Below, in pieces: positions 14,807-22,679 of a stretch of 28,079 nucleotides of DNA. Below the pieces are notes generated by a model. It saw only the letters and a list, made by a program, of their open reading frames with translations. It was not told the DNA's origin and made no database searches. The number at the start of each line of letters is the position of its first letter. Positions within the stretch are counted from its first letter, which is position 1. The stretch comes from Bacillota bacterium (GTDB taxonomy: Bacteria; Bacillota; Clostridia; Peptostreptococcales; Anaerovoracaceae): NCBI GenBank assembly GCA_017621195.1, contig JAGATO010000313.1, positions 1-28,079 of the forward strand. Reading direction: 5' to 3'. Made by a program: the position numbers and the translations under genes.

Positions 14807-15844
14807 ATGAGGAGAAGAGAAGAGAACGATGAAGGGAAAAAGAAAAAGAAAGGGCTGACGGCACTCCAGTGCTTCGGTCTGACCTTTCTCATCGCCTTCA
14901 GCCTGTTTCTGGGCGGAAGCATGCTGCTGTCGCAGCGTATGTTTGCCGGAACGGAAACGCTGGGCGGACTGGAATTTCTCGCGAAGGACGAGGAAATGGA
15001 AGAGGTATTCGGAACGGACAACCGGGTCAACGTGCTGCTTCTGGGAATGAACGACAACATGGCCGACACTATCATGGTTGCCAGCTTCCACACGAAGAAC
15101 AAGACGCTGGATCTGATCTCCGTCCCCCGGGATACCTACTATGAGCGCAGCGATTTCAAGAGCTCTGCGACTCAGAAGATCAACAGCATCTACAACACCG
15201 AGAAGGAAAACGGGATGCAGAAGATGGCAAAGGCCGTCAGCGACGTGCTGAACGGGATGCCGCTGCACTACTATATGGCGGTGGATTACAAGGGCGTGGG
15301 AAATATCGTCGACGCCATGGGAGGCGTGGAATTCGATGTTCCCTTCCACATGAGATACAGCGACCCCACCGACGAACCGCCGCTGTACATCGATGTGCCT
15401 GCGGGACGGCAGGTACTGGACAGCGAAAACGTGGTGGAATTTCTCAGGTTCCGAAAGAGCAATTTCCGCGGCTATCAGAGCTATCCCGACGGGGACGAGG
15501 GCCGCATCAAGACCCAGCAGGAGTTCATGAAGGCGGCATTTCAGCAGGCGATGAACGGTGATGTGCTGAAGGTGGCTTCGGCGGTTCTGGAAAACGTGGA
15601 GAGCGACCTGTCCTGGGGAACGGCGGCAAAGCTGGTGACAAAGGCCATCGGATCGGATATTCAGATGACCACATGGAAGGTGCCAGGCGAAGCGATGATG
15701 TCGGCCACCAATCGGGATTCCACGCGGTTGTCCTTCTACTTTGTGGATAAAGAAGGCGTGGCGGAGATGCTGGATCTGATCTACAACGGACCGAAGGAAG
15801 AAGACACCGACGGTGCGGACGGCGCGGAGGACGCAGCGGAGTAG
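14807..15844 (+). CDS. LytR-CpsA-Psr (LCP) family wall glycopolymer transferase, copy 1
   Basis: LCP proteins sit in the membrane facing outward and attach teichoic acids or capsule polymers from lipid carriers to peptidoglycan. This 345-residue protein has a short basic cytoplasmic tail (MRRREENDEGKKKKK), one membrane segment (about 19-41) and an extracellular LCP domain from about residue 73. Key positions are D87 (ADTIM), R108 and D109 (SVPRDT), and an FLRFRK arginine motif. The acidic C-terminus (EEDTDGADGAED) is low complexity. AAAGGGGA precedes the ATG. It probably shares the CLC gene's transcript and is a paralogue of the LCP gene at 16238. Confidence 0.9.
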   Translation: MRRREENDEGKKKKKGLTALQCFGLTFLIAFSLFLGGSMLLSQRMFAGTETLGGLEFLAKDEEMEEVFGTDNRVNVLLLGMNDNMADTIMVASFHTKNKTLDLISVPRDTYYERSDFKSSATQKINSIYNTEKENGMQKMAKAVSDVLNGMPLHYYMAVDYKGVGNIVDAMGGVEFDVPFHMRYSDPTDEPPLYIDVPAGRQVLDSENVVEFLRFRKSNFRGYQSYPDGDEGRIKTQQEFMKAAFQQAMNGDVLKVASAVLENVESDLSWGTAAKLVTKAIGSDIQMTTWKVPGEAMMSATNRDSTRLSFYFVDKEGVAEMLDLIYNGPKEEDTDGADGAEDAAE

Positions 15845-16123
15845 GCTGCGGGGCGTCTGATTGGAAACGAACGAAAAGAAAGTCGTTGAGTTATGTGACT
15901 CATGGTATTGCATCAAGGGTCGCATGACTTCAGCGATTTTTTTGTGCGATTGCCCACTGATTTTTTGTGCAACTGTGAGCTTGGCGGAAGCGCGGCGCTA
16001 GGCGTCGCGCCACCATCAGAGTTCAATCGACCGCTGGCGTTGTCCGCCAGCGCACCGCGCTTTGCATGATTCGACGGAATGAAAACATGGCGGTGTGAGC
16101 CGATGAATTTTACATCAATATAC
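15845..16123. other. Non-coding stretch rich in inverted repeats between the two LCP genes
   Basis: About 390 bases separate the LCP genes and hold no convincing reading frame. Besides the terminator-like structure at the start, there is a direct repeat of GATTTTTTGTGC (15935-15947 with an extra T, and 15959-15970). Two GC-rich hairpins follow: 15990-16010 (9 bp with one G-U pair, TAG loop) and 16032-16052 (CGCTGGCG/CGCCAGCG, TTGTC loop). It may encode a small structured RNA or just be remodelled intergenic DNA. Confidence 0.45.
15879..15943 (+). terminator. Possible terminator after LCP copy 1
   Basis: AAAGTCGTTGA (15879-15889) can pair with TCAGCGATTTT (15930-15940, with G-U pairs), ending in a run of seven Ts (15937-15943). 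The enclosed loop is long and includes a smaller TGAGT/ACTCA hairpin, so efficiency is uncertain. Confidence 0.4.
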
Positions 16124-16153
16124 TTGAACTTATTCGGCGTTCGGGTTTATAAT
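16124..16153 (+). promoter_or_regulatory. Promoter for LCP copy 2 and probably rho
   Basis: TTGAAC (16124-16129), 18 bases, and TATAAT (16148-16153) resemble a sigma-70-type promoter, about 85 bases before the second LCP gene. Confidence 0.6.
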
Positions 16154-16237
16154 AAAAGAATAATGCGCTTTTGGGATGCGCGGAAAGGGATATCACACAA
16201 AACGTTACATAAGGGGAAAGAGATAAAGGAATTACCA

Positions 16238-17227
16238 ATGAAGACAAATACGATCAAAGATTTTATAAAGTATTTTATCGTGGCATTTCTGGTCATGATG
16301 CTGCTGTTCACGCCCATGCGGTTTCTGCTGCGGTCGGTGGGAGAGATCCAGCTGTTTGAGCCGGAAGAGAATTTGATGGAAAGTCTGAACTTCATCGTGG
16401 GTGAGGACAGCCCGTTCTTTGAAGCGTTTCAGGACAAGGAGCGGGTCAATGTGCTGCTTCTGGGCGTCAATGACAATCTGACCGATACGATTATGGTGGT
16501 CAGCTTCGACATGAAAGCACAGCATGTAGATGTCATTTCCGTTCCGCGTGACACCTTCTATCAGAGAGAAGGATACAACGGGGCTGCAGAAAAGAAGATC
16601 AACGCGGCATACCGCGGTTCTGCGGTGAATACGGCCAAGGCCGTCAGCGACGTGCTGATGGGGATGCCGCTCCATTATTATGCGGTCATCGAATACGAGG
16701 GCGTGAAGAACATCGTAGACGCTATCGGCGGTGTGCCGATGAACATCGAATTCAACATGAAGTACAGCGATCCGACGGACGATCCTCCGCTGTATATCAA
16801 CATCCCCAAGGGGGAGCAGGTGCTGGACGGAGAACACGCCATGCAGTTCCTGCGCTACCGGAAGGGCTATGTGGAAGGGGATCTGGGCCGCGTCAAGGCG
16901 CAGCAGGAATTCGTCAAATCCGCCTTTAAGCAGGCACTGAAGTCCAACCTGCTGAAGACGGCAGAGACGGTATTCGACAATGTGGAATCGGACGTCACCC
17001 TGGACATGATGATCAAAATCGCGTCCAAGGCCGTGGGATTGAGCGGGGAAGACATCGAAACCTATACCATTCCCAACTATGCGGACCCCAATCCACCGTA
17101 TTACGTATATCCCAAAGACGAAGAAATCGGCGAGATGATGAAGCAGATCTACTCCATCGAGCCGGAGCCCGAAGAGGGTGAGGAAGAAGGCGAAAGTGAC
17201 GGCGCCGAATCGGGCGCAGAAGGTTAA
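16238..17227 (+). CDS. LytR-CpsA-Psr (LCP) family wall glycopolymer transferase, copy 2
   Basis: A 329-residue paralogue of the protein at 14807, with the same layout: short basic N-terminus, one membrane segment (about 9-29), and an outward LCP domain from about residue 68. Conserved residues are D83 (TDTIM), R104 and D105 (SVPRDT) and the RYRK motif. The acidic tail (EPEEGEEEGESDG) mirrors copy 1. ATG 16238 is chosen because AAAGGA lies seven bases upstream, the predicted promoter lies inside the longer in-frame extension to 16079, and the family begins here. Rho follows after 22 bases, so the two are probably cotranscribed. The pair most likely arose by tandem duplication. Confidence 0.9.
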   Translation: MKTNTIKDFIKYFIVAFLVMMLLFTPMRFLLRSVGEIQLFEPEENLMESLNFIVGEDSPFFEAFQDKERVNVLLLGVNDNLTDTIMVVSFDMKAQHVDVISVPRDTFYQREGYNGAAEKKINAAYRGSAVNTAKAVSDVLMGMPLHYYAVIEYEGVKNIVDAIGGVPMNIEFNMKYSDPTDDPPLYINIPKGEQVLDGEHAMQFLRYRKGYVEGDLGRVKAQQEFVKSAFKQALKSNLLKTAETVFDNVESDVTLDMMIKIASKAVGLSGEDIETYTIPNYADPNPPYYVYPKDEEIGEMMKQIYSIEPEPEEGEEEGESDGAESGAEG

Positions 17228-17249
17228 GAAAAGATAAGGGGTTGAATAC

Positions 17250-18899
17250 ATGGATGAAAAAACACTGCGAGCGAAGAAGGTTGCGGAGCTGCGGGAAATC
17301 GCCGCGGCTCTGAAGCTGATAGGCTTTGAAAAACTGAAGAAAGCGGAGCTGTTAGAGCTGCTTCTGGAGACAGCGCGCAAGGCGCAGGAGGCGGATCGGA
17401 AAGCTCTGGTAGTCCAGGAAGAGGATCGCGGGGCTAAGATGGTCCAAGAGGCGGACCGCGGGGCTAAGATGGTCCAAGAGGCGGAGCGCGAGGATAAGGT
17501 GGTCCAGAAAACGGATCGAAAAGCCCGGACGGGTCGGGAGCGTAAGGAAAAGGCGGTCCGAGAAAAAGAAGCGGCAGGAGCTTTCGACGAAGCGGCGGCT
17601 ATGGACCGTGCGAAAGAGCCCAGAGAAGCGAAAGAGCCCAGAAGAGCCAAGGAACCCAGGGAAGCGAGAGAACCCAAAGACACAAAAGAAATAAAAGACA
17701 CAAAAGACACAAAAGACACAAAAGACACCGAAGAAAAAGAATCCAAGAACCATTATAAGCAGGAGGACCGGCCGGAGGTGGAAGGCATTTTAGAGCTCGT
17801 CGACGGCGGTTATGGCTTTCTGCGTTTTCACAACTTTCTTACCAGTGAACACGATATCTACGTGTCTCCTACCCAAATTCGACGTTTTAATTTAAAAACC
17901 GGAGATAAGATTCTGGGAATCACCCGCAGAGCCAACGAAGGCGAAAAGTGGGGTGCTTTGTTGTACGTAAAAACAGTCAACGGTGACGAACCGGGTGTGG
18001 CAATTCGCCGACCGGATTTCGACGAGCTGACACCCATCTTCCCTAACGAACGGCTTTCTCTGGAGGACGGTACGCGGGAGCTTTCCATGCGTCTGATCGA
18101 TCTGGTGGCGCCCATCGGCAAGGGTCAGCGCGGCTTGATCGTAGCTCCGCCCAAGGCCGGAAAAACCGTATTGTTGAAGAAAGTTGCCGGAAGCATCGAA
18201 AAGAAATATCCGGAGGTGGAACTGATCGTGCTTTTGGTGGATGAGCGGCCGGAGGAAGTGACCGACATGCAGCGTTCCATCAAGGGAGAAGTGATCTACT
18301 CCACCTTCGACGAAATGCCCCAACACCATGTGCAGGTGGCAGAAATGGTGTTGGCCAGAGCACAGCGATTGGCAGAGCACGGCCGCGACGTGGTGATTCT
18401 TCTGGACAGCCTGACGCGGCTTGCCCGGGCCTACAACCTGGTAGTTCCCCCGTCGGGGCGGACGCTGTCCGGCGGTCTGGATCCCAGCGCTTTATACAAG
18501 CCGAAGAAGTTCTTCGGCGCTGCCAGAAAACTGGAAGAAGGCGGCTCCGTTACCATCCTGGCTACGGCTCTGGTGGAGACGGGAAGCCGCATGGACGATA
18601 TGATCTTCGAAGAATTCAAAGGAACCGGAAACATGGAGCTGCATCTGGACAGAAAGCTGTCGGAAAAGCGCATCTTCCCTGCCATCAACCTGAACAAATC
18701 GGGAACGCGGCGGGAGGATCTGCTGATGAACCAGGAAGAGATGGAAGCGGTGTGGATCATGCGGCGGGCCATGGCAAACATGGGAACCCAGGAAGCCACG
18801 GAGCGCATCATCGACCAGATGGCCCATACGAGAAACAACGCCGATTTCGTCGAGATCCTGAAGAAGATCGGCTTGGAGGATAAAGATGGATTTAGGTAA
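17250..18899 (+). CDS. rho: Transcription termination factor Rho with a repetitive insert
   Basis: Rho is a ring-shaped RNA helicase that ends transcription. This version has 549 residues against roughly 420 in E. coli. Residues 1-45 form the N-terminal SAP-like Rho_N domain (AELREIAAALKL). Then comes a charged, low-complexity insert (about 46-170) with five 10-residue repeats of the type ADRGAKMVQE and a run of KDT repeats. The RNA-binding cold-shock-like domain follows (GYGFLR), then the ATPase with PPKAGKT (Walker A) and VILLDSLTRLARAYN (Walker B). The C-terminus overlaps the next gene by 14 bases. Such inserts are known in Gram-positive and other high-GC rho genes and can add RNA contacts or promote assembly; here that is inference. 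Confidence 0.95.
   Translation: MDEKTLRAKKVAELREIAAALKLIGFEKLKKAELLELLLETARKAQEADRKALVVQEEDRGAKMVQEADRGAKMVQEAEREDKVVQKTDRKARTGRERKEKAVREKEAAGAFDEAAAMDRAKEPREAKEPRRAKEPREAREPKDTKEIKDTKDTKDTKDTEEKESKNHYKQEDRPEVEGILELVDGGYGFLRFHNFLTSEHDIYVSPTQIRRFNLKTGDKILGITRRANEGEKWGALLYVKTVNGDEPGVAIRRPDFDELTPIFPNERLSLEDGTRELSMRLIDLVAPIGKGQRGLIVAPPKAGKTVLLKKVAGSIEKKYPEVELIVLLVDERPEEVTDMQRSIKGEVIYSTFDEMPQHHVQVAEMVLARAQRLAEHGRDVVILLDSLTRLARAYNLVVPPSGRTLSGGLDPSALYKPKKFFGAARKLEEGGSVTILATALVETGSRMDDMIFEEFKGTGNMELHLDRKLSEKRIFPAINLNKSGTRREDLLMNQEEMEAVWIMRRAMANMGTQEATERIIDQMAHTRNNADFVEILKKIGLEDKDGFR
17391..17540 (+). repeat. Five tandem 30-bp repeats inside rho
   Basis: In-frame units start at 17391, 17421, 17451, 17481 and 17511, each coding ten residues ((A/E)-(D/E)-R-G-A-K-M-V-Q-E type). 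Units two and three are nearly identical over 30 bases; the outer ones are degraded. The number could vary between strains by slippage. Confidence 0.85.
17676..17729 (+). repeat. Short 9-bp KDT repeats inside rho
   Basis: AAAGACACA, encoding Lys-Asp-Thr, occurs repeatedly in frame, with four consecutive copies at 17694-17729 (the last ends ACC) and one more at 17676. Being a multiple of three, gain or loss of units keeps rho in frame. Confidence 0.85.
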
Positions 18900-19923
18900 G
18901 ATTTTTATTAAAAACGCCTGCCCCACCAAAATCGGAGGACAGGCGGTCATGGAAGGCATCATGATGCAGGGATCGGATCGGATTGCCACGGTGATCAAAA
19001 ATCCCCACGGCGGTATGCGGATCCGCATCACGCCGAGGAAGGCAGCATCGGGATGGAAGAAGATTCCCGTCCTGCGTGGCGTCATGGCCTTCATCTCTTC
19101 CATGGTGACGGGCTGCAGTATCCTGATGTACTCCGCCGAGGTGTTGGAAAGCTTCGAGGAGGAAGGACCGAAGGAAGAAGAAAAGGACAAGCTGACGCTG
19201 TTTCTGGAAAAGCATTTCGGTGAAAAGGCGGCGCTGACGGTGATGCTGTACATGTCGGTGGTATTGGCCATCGGCTTTACCGTAGGCGTGTTCATTTTGC
19301 TGCCTACGCTGATCATCAACCTCTGTAAGAATTTTACCGAGAGCCACCTGATTCTGAACCTGCTGGAAGGAATCCTGCGCATCATCCTGTTCGTGGGATA
19401 CGTGGCTGTCATCTCCCGCATGGAAGAGATCCGTCGGGTGTTTCAGTATCACGGTGCGGAACACAAGACGATTCACTGCTACGAAAACGGTCTGGAACTG
19501 ACGCCGGAAAACGCCCAGAGCTTCGAAACGCTGCATCCTCGCTGCGGAACCAGCTTCATGGTCTTCGTCATGATCATCAGCCTGCTGCTGTTTTCCTTAT
19601 TTGGATGGCCCAATCTGGTCATGCGGGTTCTGTCGCGGCTCCTGCTTCTGCCGGTGATTGCCGGAATTTCCTACGAAGTATTGCAGTGGGCGGGACGCAG
19701 CGATTCGCCCATCGTCAAGGCGCTGTCTCTGCCGGGAATTCTCCTGCAGAAGCTGACCACCCGCTGTCCCGACACGGAGCAGCTGGAAGTGGCCATCACC
19801 GCCATGAAGGCCTGCATTACCGATCAGTGGAACCACGAGGATCTGATCATCGCCGACATCGCCGATGACGGAACCGTGACCCGTCGCCCCGATCTGGAAG
19901 CGGCGGAGAAGGAGAAACAATAG
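18886..19923 (+). CDS. DUF1385 membrane protein
   Basis: A 345-residue protein of a family (DUF1385) widely conserved beside prmC and prfA in Clostridia, with no established function. It opens with a short soluble part (CPTKIGGQAVMEGIMMQG is a family hallmark), then hydrophobic segments near residues 65-85, 118-145, 163-183 and 225-260. A conserved YHGAEHK motif with histidine and glutamate sits between the second pair, suggestive of metal binding. The ATG is inside the last codons of rho, after TTGGAGGA, so translation is coupled. It ends one base before prmC. I know of no evidence for its activity. Confidence 0.88.
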   Translation: MDLGKIFIKNACPTKIGGQAVMEGIMMQGSDRIATVIKNPHGGMRIRITPRKAASGWKKIPVLRGVMAFISSMVTGCSILMYSAEVLESFEEEGPKEEEKDKLTLFLEKHFGEKAALTVMLYMSVVLAIGFTVGVFILLPTLIINLCKNFTESHLILNLLEGILRIILFVGYVAVISRMEEIRRVFQYHGAEHKTIHCYENGLELTPENAQSFETLHPRCGTSFMVFVMIISLLLFSLFGWPNLVMRVLSRLLLLPVIAGISYEVLQWAGRSDSPIVKALSLPGILLQKLTTRCPDTEQLEVAITAMKACITDQWNHEDLIIADIADDGTVTRRPDLEAAEKEKQ

Positions 19924-19924
19924 T

Positions 19925-20803
19925 ATGGGATTGCGTGTAAGAGAAATCATCGGGATCGCTGCCAACCGGTTTCAGGAAGAGGGCTGTCTGGACCCGAAGC
20001 TGGATGCGGAGCTTCTGATGATGCATCTGATGAAGGCGGAGCGCAGCTGGCTCTTCACTCACGGCTCGGAGATTCTGGCGGATGAGACCTGCGAGGAGTA
20101 CTTTCGGCTGGCCGATCGCCGGGCCTCCGGCGTTCCCGTCCAGTACATCATCGGAAGTCAGGAATTCATGGGCCTGCGGTTTTACGTGGACGAATCGGTA
20201 CTGATTCCGCGGCAGGATACGGAGCTTCTGGTGGAGACGGCTCTGGAGGAGTTGAAGACCATGAAGAAACCGGCGCTGGGAGCGCTGGAGGTTCTGGATC
20301 TGTGCACCGGAAGCGGGGCCATCGCCGTCAGTCTGGCTTACTATGCGCCGAAGATCAAGGTGACGGCAACCGATCTCAGCGTCCGGGCTTTGGAAACGGC
20401 AAAGAAGAACGCCGCAGCCTTTCGCCAGAACATCGCGTTTTTCGAGGGGGACCTGTGGGAGGCCCTGCCGGCCAACGAGAAGAAACAGAAGGGAAAGAAG
20501 CAGTTCGACGTGATCTGTTCCAATCCTCCCTACATTCCCAGCGCCGTCATCGACGGGCTGCAGAGGGAAGTGAAGGACCACGAGCCGCGGCTGGCGCTGG
20601 ACGGCGGCCCGGAGGGCATGGACCTGTACCGGCGGATTTTCGAAAAGGTGGGCTGGTTTTTGAAGCCTGAGGGTGTGCTGCTGTTGGAGATCGGCCACGA
20701 CCAGGGCGATCGGATCACGGAGCTGGCGAAAGAACACGGCTTTGCCGCGGAGATCCGAAAGGATCTGGCAGGCCACGACCGCATGGCGGTTTGCCGCAGA
20801 TAA
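19925..20803 (+). CDS. prmC: Release factor glutamine N5-methyltransferase
   Basis: PrmC methylates the glutamine of the GGQ motif in release factors RF1 and RF2, raising termination efficiency. The 292-residue protein has an N-terminal helical domain, then the SAM-binding motif DLCTGSG (125-131) and the catalytic NPPY (200-203, SNPPYIP). PRQDTE (95-100) matches the family's RPDTE-type motif. A lysine-rich loop (NEKKQKGKKQ, 184-193) is unusual but lies in a variable region. AAGGAGAAA is 10 bases before the ATG. It is cotranscribed with DUF1385. Its substrate gene prfA, usually next, is here 3.7 kb downstream. Confidence 0.93.
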   Translation: MGLRVREIIGIAANRFQEEGCLDPKLDAELLMMHLMKAERSWLFTHGSEILADETCEEYFRLADRRASGVPVQYIIGSQEFMGLRFYVDESVLIPRQDTELLVETALEELKTMKKPALGALEVLDLCTGSGAIAVSLAYYAPKIKVTATDLSVRALETAKKNAAAFRQNIAFFEGDLWEALPANEKKQKGKKQFDVICSNPPYIPSAVIDGLQREVKDHEPRLALDGGPEGMDLYRRIFEKVGWFLKPEGVLLLEIGHDQGDRITELAKEHGFAAEIRKDLAGHDRMAVCRR

Positions 20804-20828
20804 AAACGATCGAAGGATAGAGAAGAGT

Positions 20829-21920
20829 ATGAAATTTGAATTAGAACAATATCAACCGCCGGATTTTTCCGCCCGGAAGCTGGTCAATGCGCCCAACGTG
20901 GTGTGGAAGGCGGTGGAGCGGGATTTTGTGGCGCCCGACAATTACCATGCCACCAGCATTTTTCCGGAGTATTACAAGGTGGACGGAAAGTGGATTCTGG
21001 CGGAGGAAAGCCGCATGGACTGCCTTGCCGTGTGGAACGACGGAAGGATCGATGTGAAGGAATTCCGGCATCTGAAGCAGGGAGATCTGGTGGCCTGTGG
21101 CCGTAGAGAGAACGGAGAGGACGGTATCCTGGTCTATCCGGATGGATTTCGAGCCGGAGAGGAAGAGAAGAGCGAAGCCTTTGCCTTTCGCCAGAGACGT
21201 TCCCGGGAGACGGCCTTTTCCGCGGATTATAAATTCTTACAGGAACTGCTGAACTACGAGAGGGACAACGGCTACGTGGTTTGGGTCATGGGCCCGGCCT
21301 GCACCTTCGACGCTTCGGCCCGGAAGGCCTTCTCCAAGCTGGTGGACAACGGCTACGTGGATGCGGTTCTGGCGGGAAACGCCCTTGCCACCCACGATCT
21401 GGAAGGAGCCTATCGCCGCACGGCACTGGGACAGGACATCCGGACCCAGCGCTGCATGCCCAATGGCCACTACAACCATATCGATACGCTGAACCGGGTG
21501 CGCAGCTACGGCTCCATGGAAAAGTTCATCGAGGAAGAAGGCATCGACAACGGCATCGTCTACAGCTGCATCAAAAACAACATTCCGCTGGTTCTGACCG
21601 GTTCCATCCGGGACGACGGGCCCATGCCGGAGGTCTATGCCGACGTATATCAGGGGCAGGACGCCATGCGGGACTGCATCCGCAAGGCAACCACGGTGAT
21701 CTGCATGGCTTCCATGCTTCACACCATCGCCACCGGCAACATGACGCCGGCGTTTCGCGTTCTGGAGGACAAGACGGTGCGGCCGGTGTATTTCTACAGC
21801 GTAGACATTTCCGAGTTTGCCGTCAACAAGCTGGGCGATCGGGGAAGTCTGGCGGCCAGAAGCATCGTGACCAACGCTCAGGACTTCATGATCAAGATCC
21901 GCAAGGGACTGAAGCTGTAG
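20829..21920 (+). CDS. Archaeal-type ornithine cyclodeaminase-like protein (LOR/SDH conserved region)
   Basis: This 363-residue protein carries the C-terminal 'LOR/SDH bifunctional enzyme conserved region' of the TIGR00300-type family, which includes an NAD-dependent ornithine cyclodeaminase of archaea and the C-terminal part of cyanobacterial AgrE/ArgZ. Hallmarks are LLAGNALATHDLE-type (here AGNALATHDLE, 182-192), a histidine pair in GHYNHID (213-219), TGSIRDDGPMPEV (257-269) and GQDAMR (276-281). The first 140 residues are less familiar to me. ATG 20829 is supported by AGAGA-type spacing only; the frame is open upstream to 20673 within prmC. It follows prmC by 25 bases. Ornithine-to-proline conversion is plausible, not shown. 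Confidence 0.8.
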   Translation: MKFELEQYQPPDFSARKLVNAPNVVWKAVERDFVAPDNYHATSIFPEYYKVDGKWILAEESRMDCLAVWNDGRIDVKEFRHLKQGDLVACGRRENGEDGILVYPDGFRAGEEEKSEAFAFRQRRSRETAFSADYKFLQELLNYERDNGYVVWVMGPACTFDASARKAFSKLVDNGYVDAVLAGNALATHDLEGAYRRTALGQDIRTQRCMPNGHYNHIDTLNRVRSYGSMEKFIEEEGIDNGIVYSCIKNNIPLVLTGSIRDDGPMPEVYADVYQGQDAMRDCIRKATTVICMASMLHTIATGNMTPAFRVLEDKTVRPVYFYSVDISEFAVNKLGDRGSLAARSIVTNAQDFMIKIRKGLKL

Positions 21921-21955
21921 TGGGGGCCGGAACGCACCGGCAGGGGAGAACAACT

Positions 21956-22561
21956 ATGGTATTGGAGAATAAGCTGGGAATCAGCGATTCCGCAGAATTG
22001 GCCAGAGAAGAAGAGAAAATATCGAAGAAAAAAGCGCTGGAACTGTTCGAATCCGGGCTGTTGGACCGTCTGGAAGCAGGCAGTTTCGAGAGCCTGCGCC
22101 AAATTCATCGCTTCCTGTTCTGCGAGATCTACGATTTTGCGGGGAGGGTGCGGATCGTGAACCTGGCCAAGGGAAATTTCCGATTCGCTTCTGTGATGTA
22201 TCTGGAGGCAGCCTTGGAGCAGATTTCGGCCATGCCCCAATCCACGTTTGACGAAATCGTAGAAAAATATGTGGAAATGAACGTAGCTCACCCTTTCCGG
22301 GAAGGTAACGGGCGCAGTTCCAGGATCTGGCTGGATCAGATGCTGAAACGGGAGCTGGGCATGGTGGTGGACTGGAGCCGCGTGGACAAACAGGATTATC
22401 TTTTGGCCATGGAACGTAGCCCCATCAAGGACGTGGAAATCAAGGTGCTGTTGAAACAGGCTCTGACCGATCAAGTGAACGACAGGGAGATGTACATGAA
22501 GGGAATCGATGCCAGCTACGCCTATGAGGGGTATGATGTCTATCAGACCGCACGGCTGTAA
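21956..22561 (+). CDS. Fic-domain protein (predicted AMP-transferase)
   Basis: A 201-residue Fic protein. The active-site motif is complete: HPFREGNGR at 112-120, with H112 as the catalytic base. Most Fic enzymes transfer AMP from ATP to a hydroxyl on a target protein. The N-terminus (KLGISDSAELAREEEKISKKKALEL) is typical of cell-filamentation-type Fic proteins. No separate antitoxin gene with the inhibitory helix precedes it, and I cannot place that helix with confidence inside the protein. AGGGGAGAA precedes the ATG. It is 35 bases after the cyclodeaminase-like gene and ends at a strong terminator, so it is probably last in the rho operon. Confidence 0.9.
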   Translation: MVLENKLGISDSAELAREEEKISKKKALELFESGLLDRLEAGSFESLRQIHRFLFCEIYDFAGRVRIVNLAKGNFRFASVMYLEAALEQISAMPQSTFDEIVEKYVEMNVAHPFREGNGRSSRIWLDQMLKRELGMVVDWSRVDKQDYLLAMERSPIKDVEIKVLLKQALTDQVNDREMYMKGIDASYAYEGYDVYQTARL

Positions 22562-22592
22562 GGGGCGCGTGGAACTATTGATAGAGAAAGAT

Positions 22593-22648
22593 AAAACGCG
22601 TCCCGGAGGGACGGGCCTTTGAGCCTGTCGGTCGGAGACGCGTTTTTT
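22593..22648. terminator. Two-way terminator between the Fic gene and the malic enzyme gene
   Basis: AAAACGCGTC (22593-22602) pairs with GACGCGTTTT (22637-22646), followed by TTTTTT (22643-22648). An inner stem (GACGGGC/GCCTGTC) extends it. The leading As give a T-run on the minus strand, so it serves both convergent genes. Confidence 0.88.
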
Positions 22649-22679
22649 GATGGTGCGCCGGATGGCAGTGGTTTGACGT

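Noticed and set aside
16079..16237. N-terminal extension of the second LCP protein
   Set aside because: It would place the predicted promoter inside the gene, and AAAGGA with a correct gap precedes ATG 16238.
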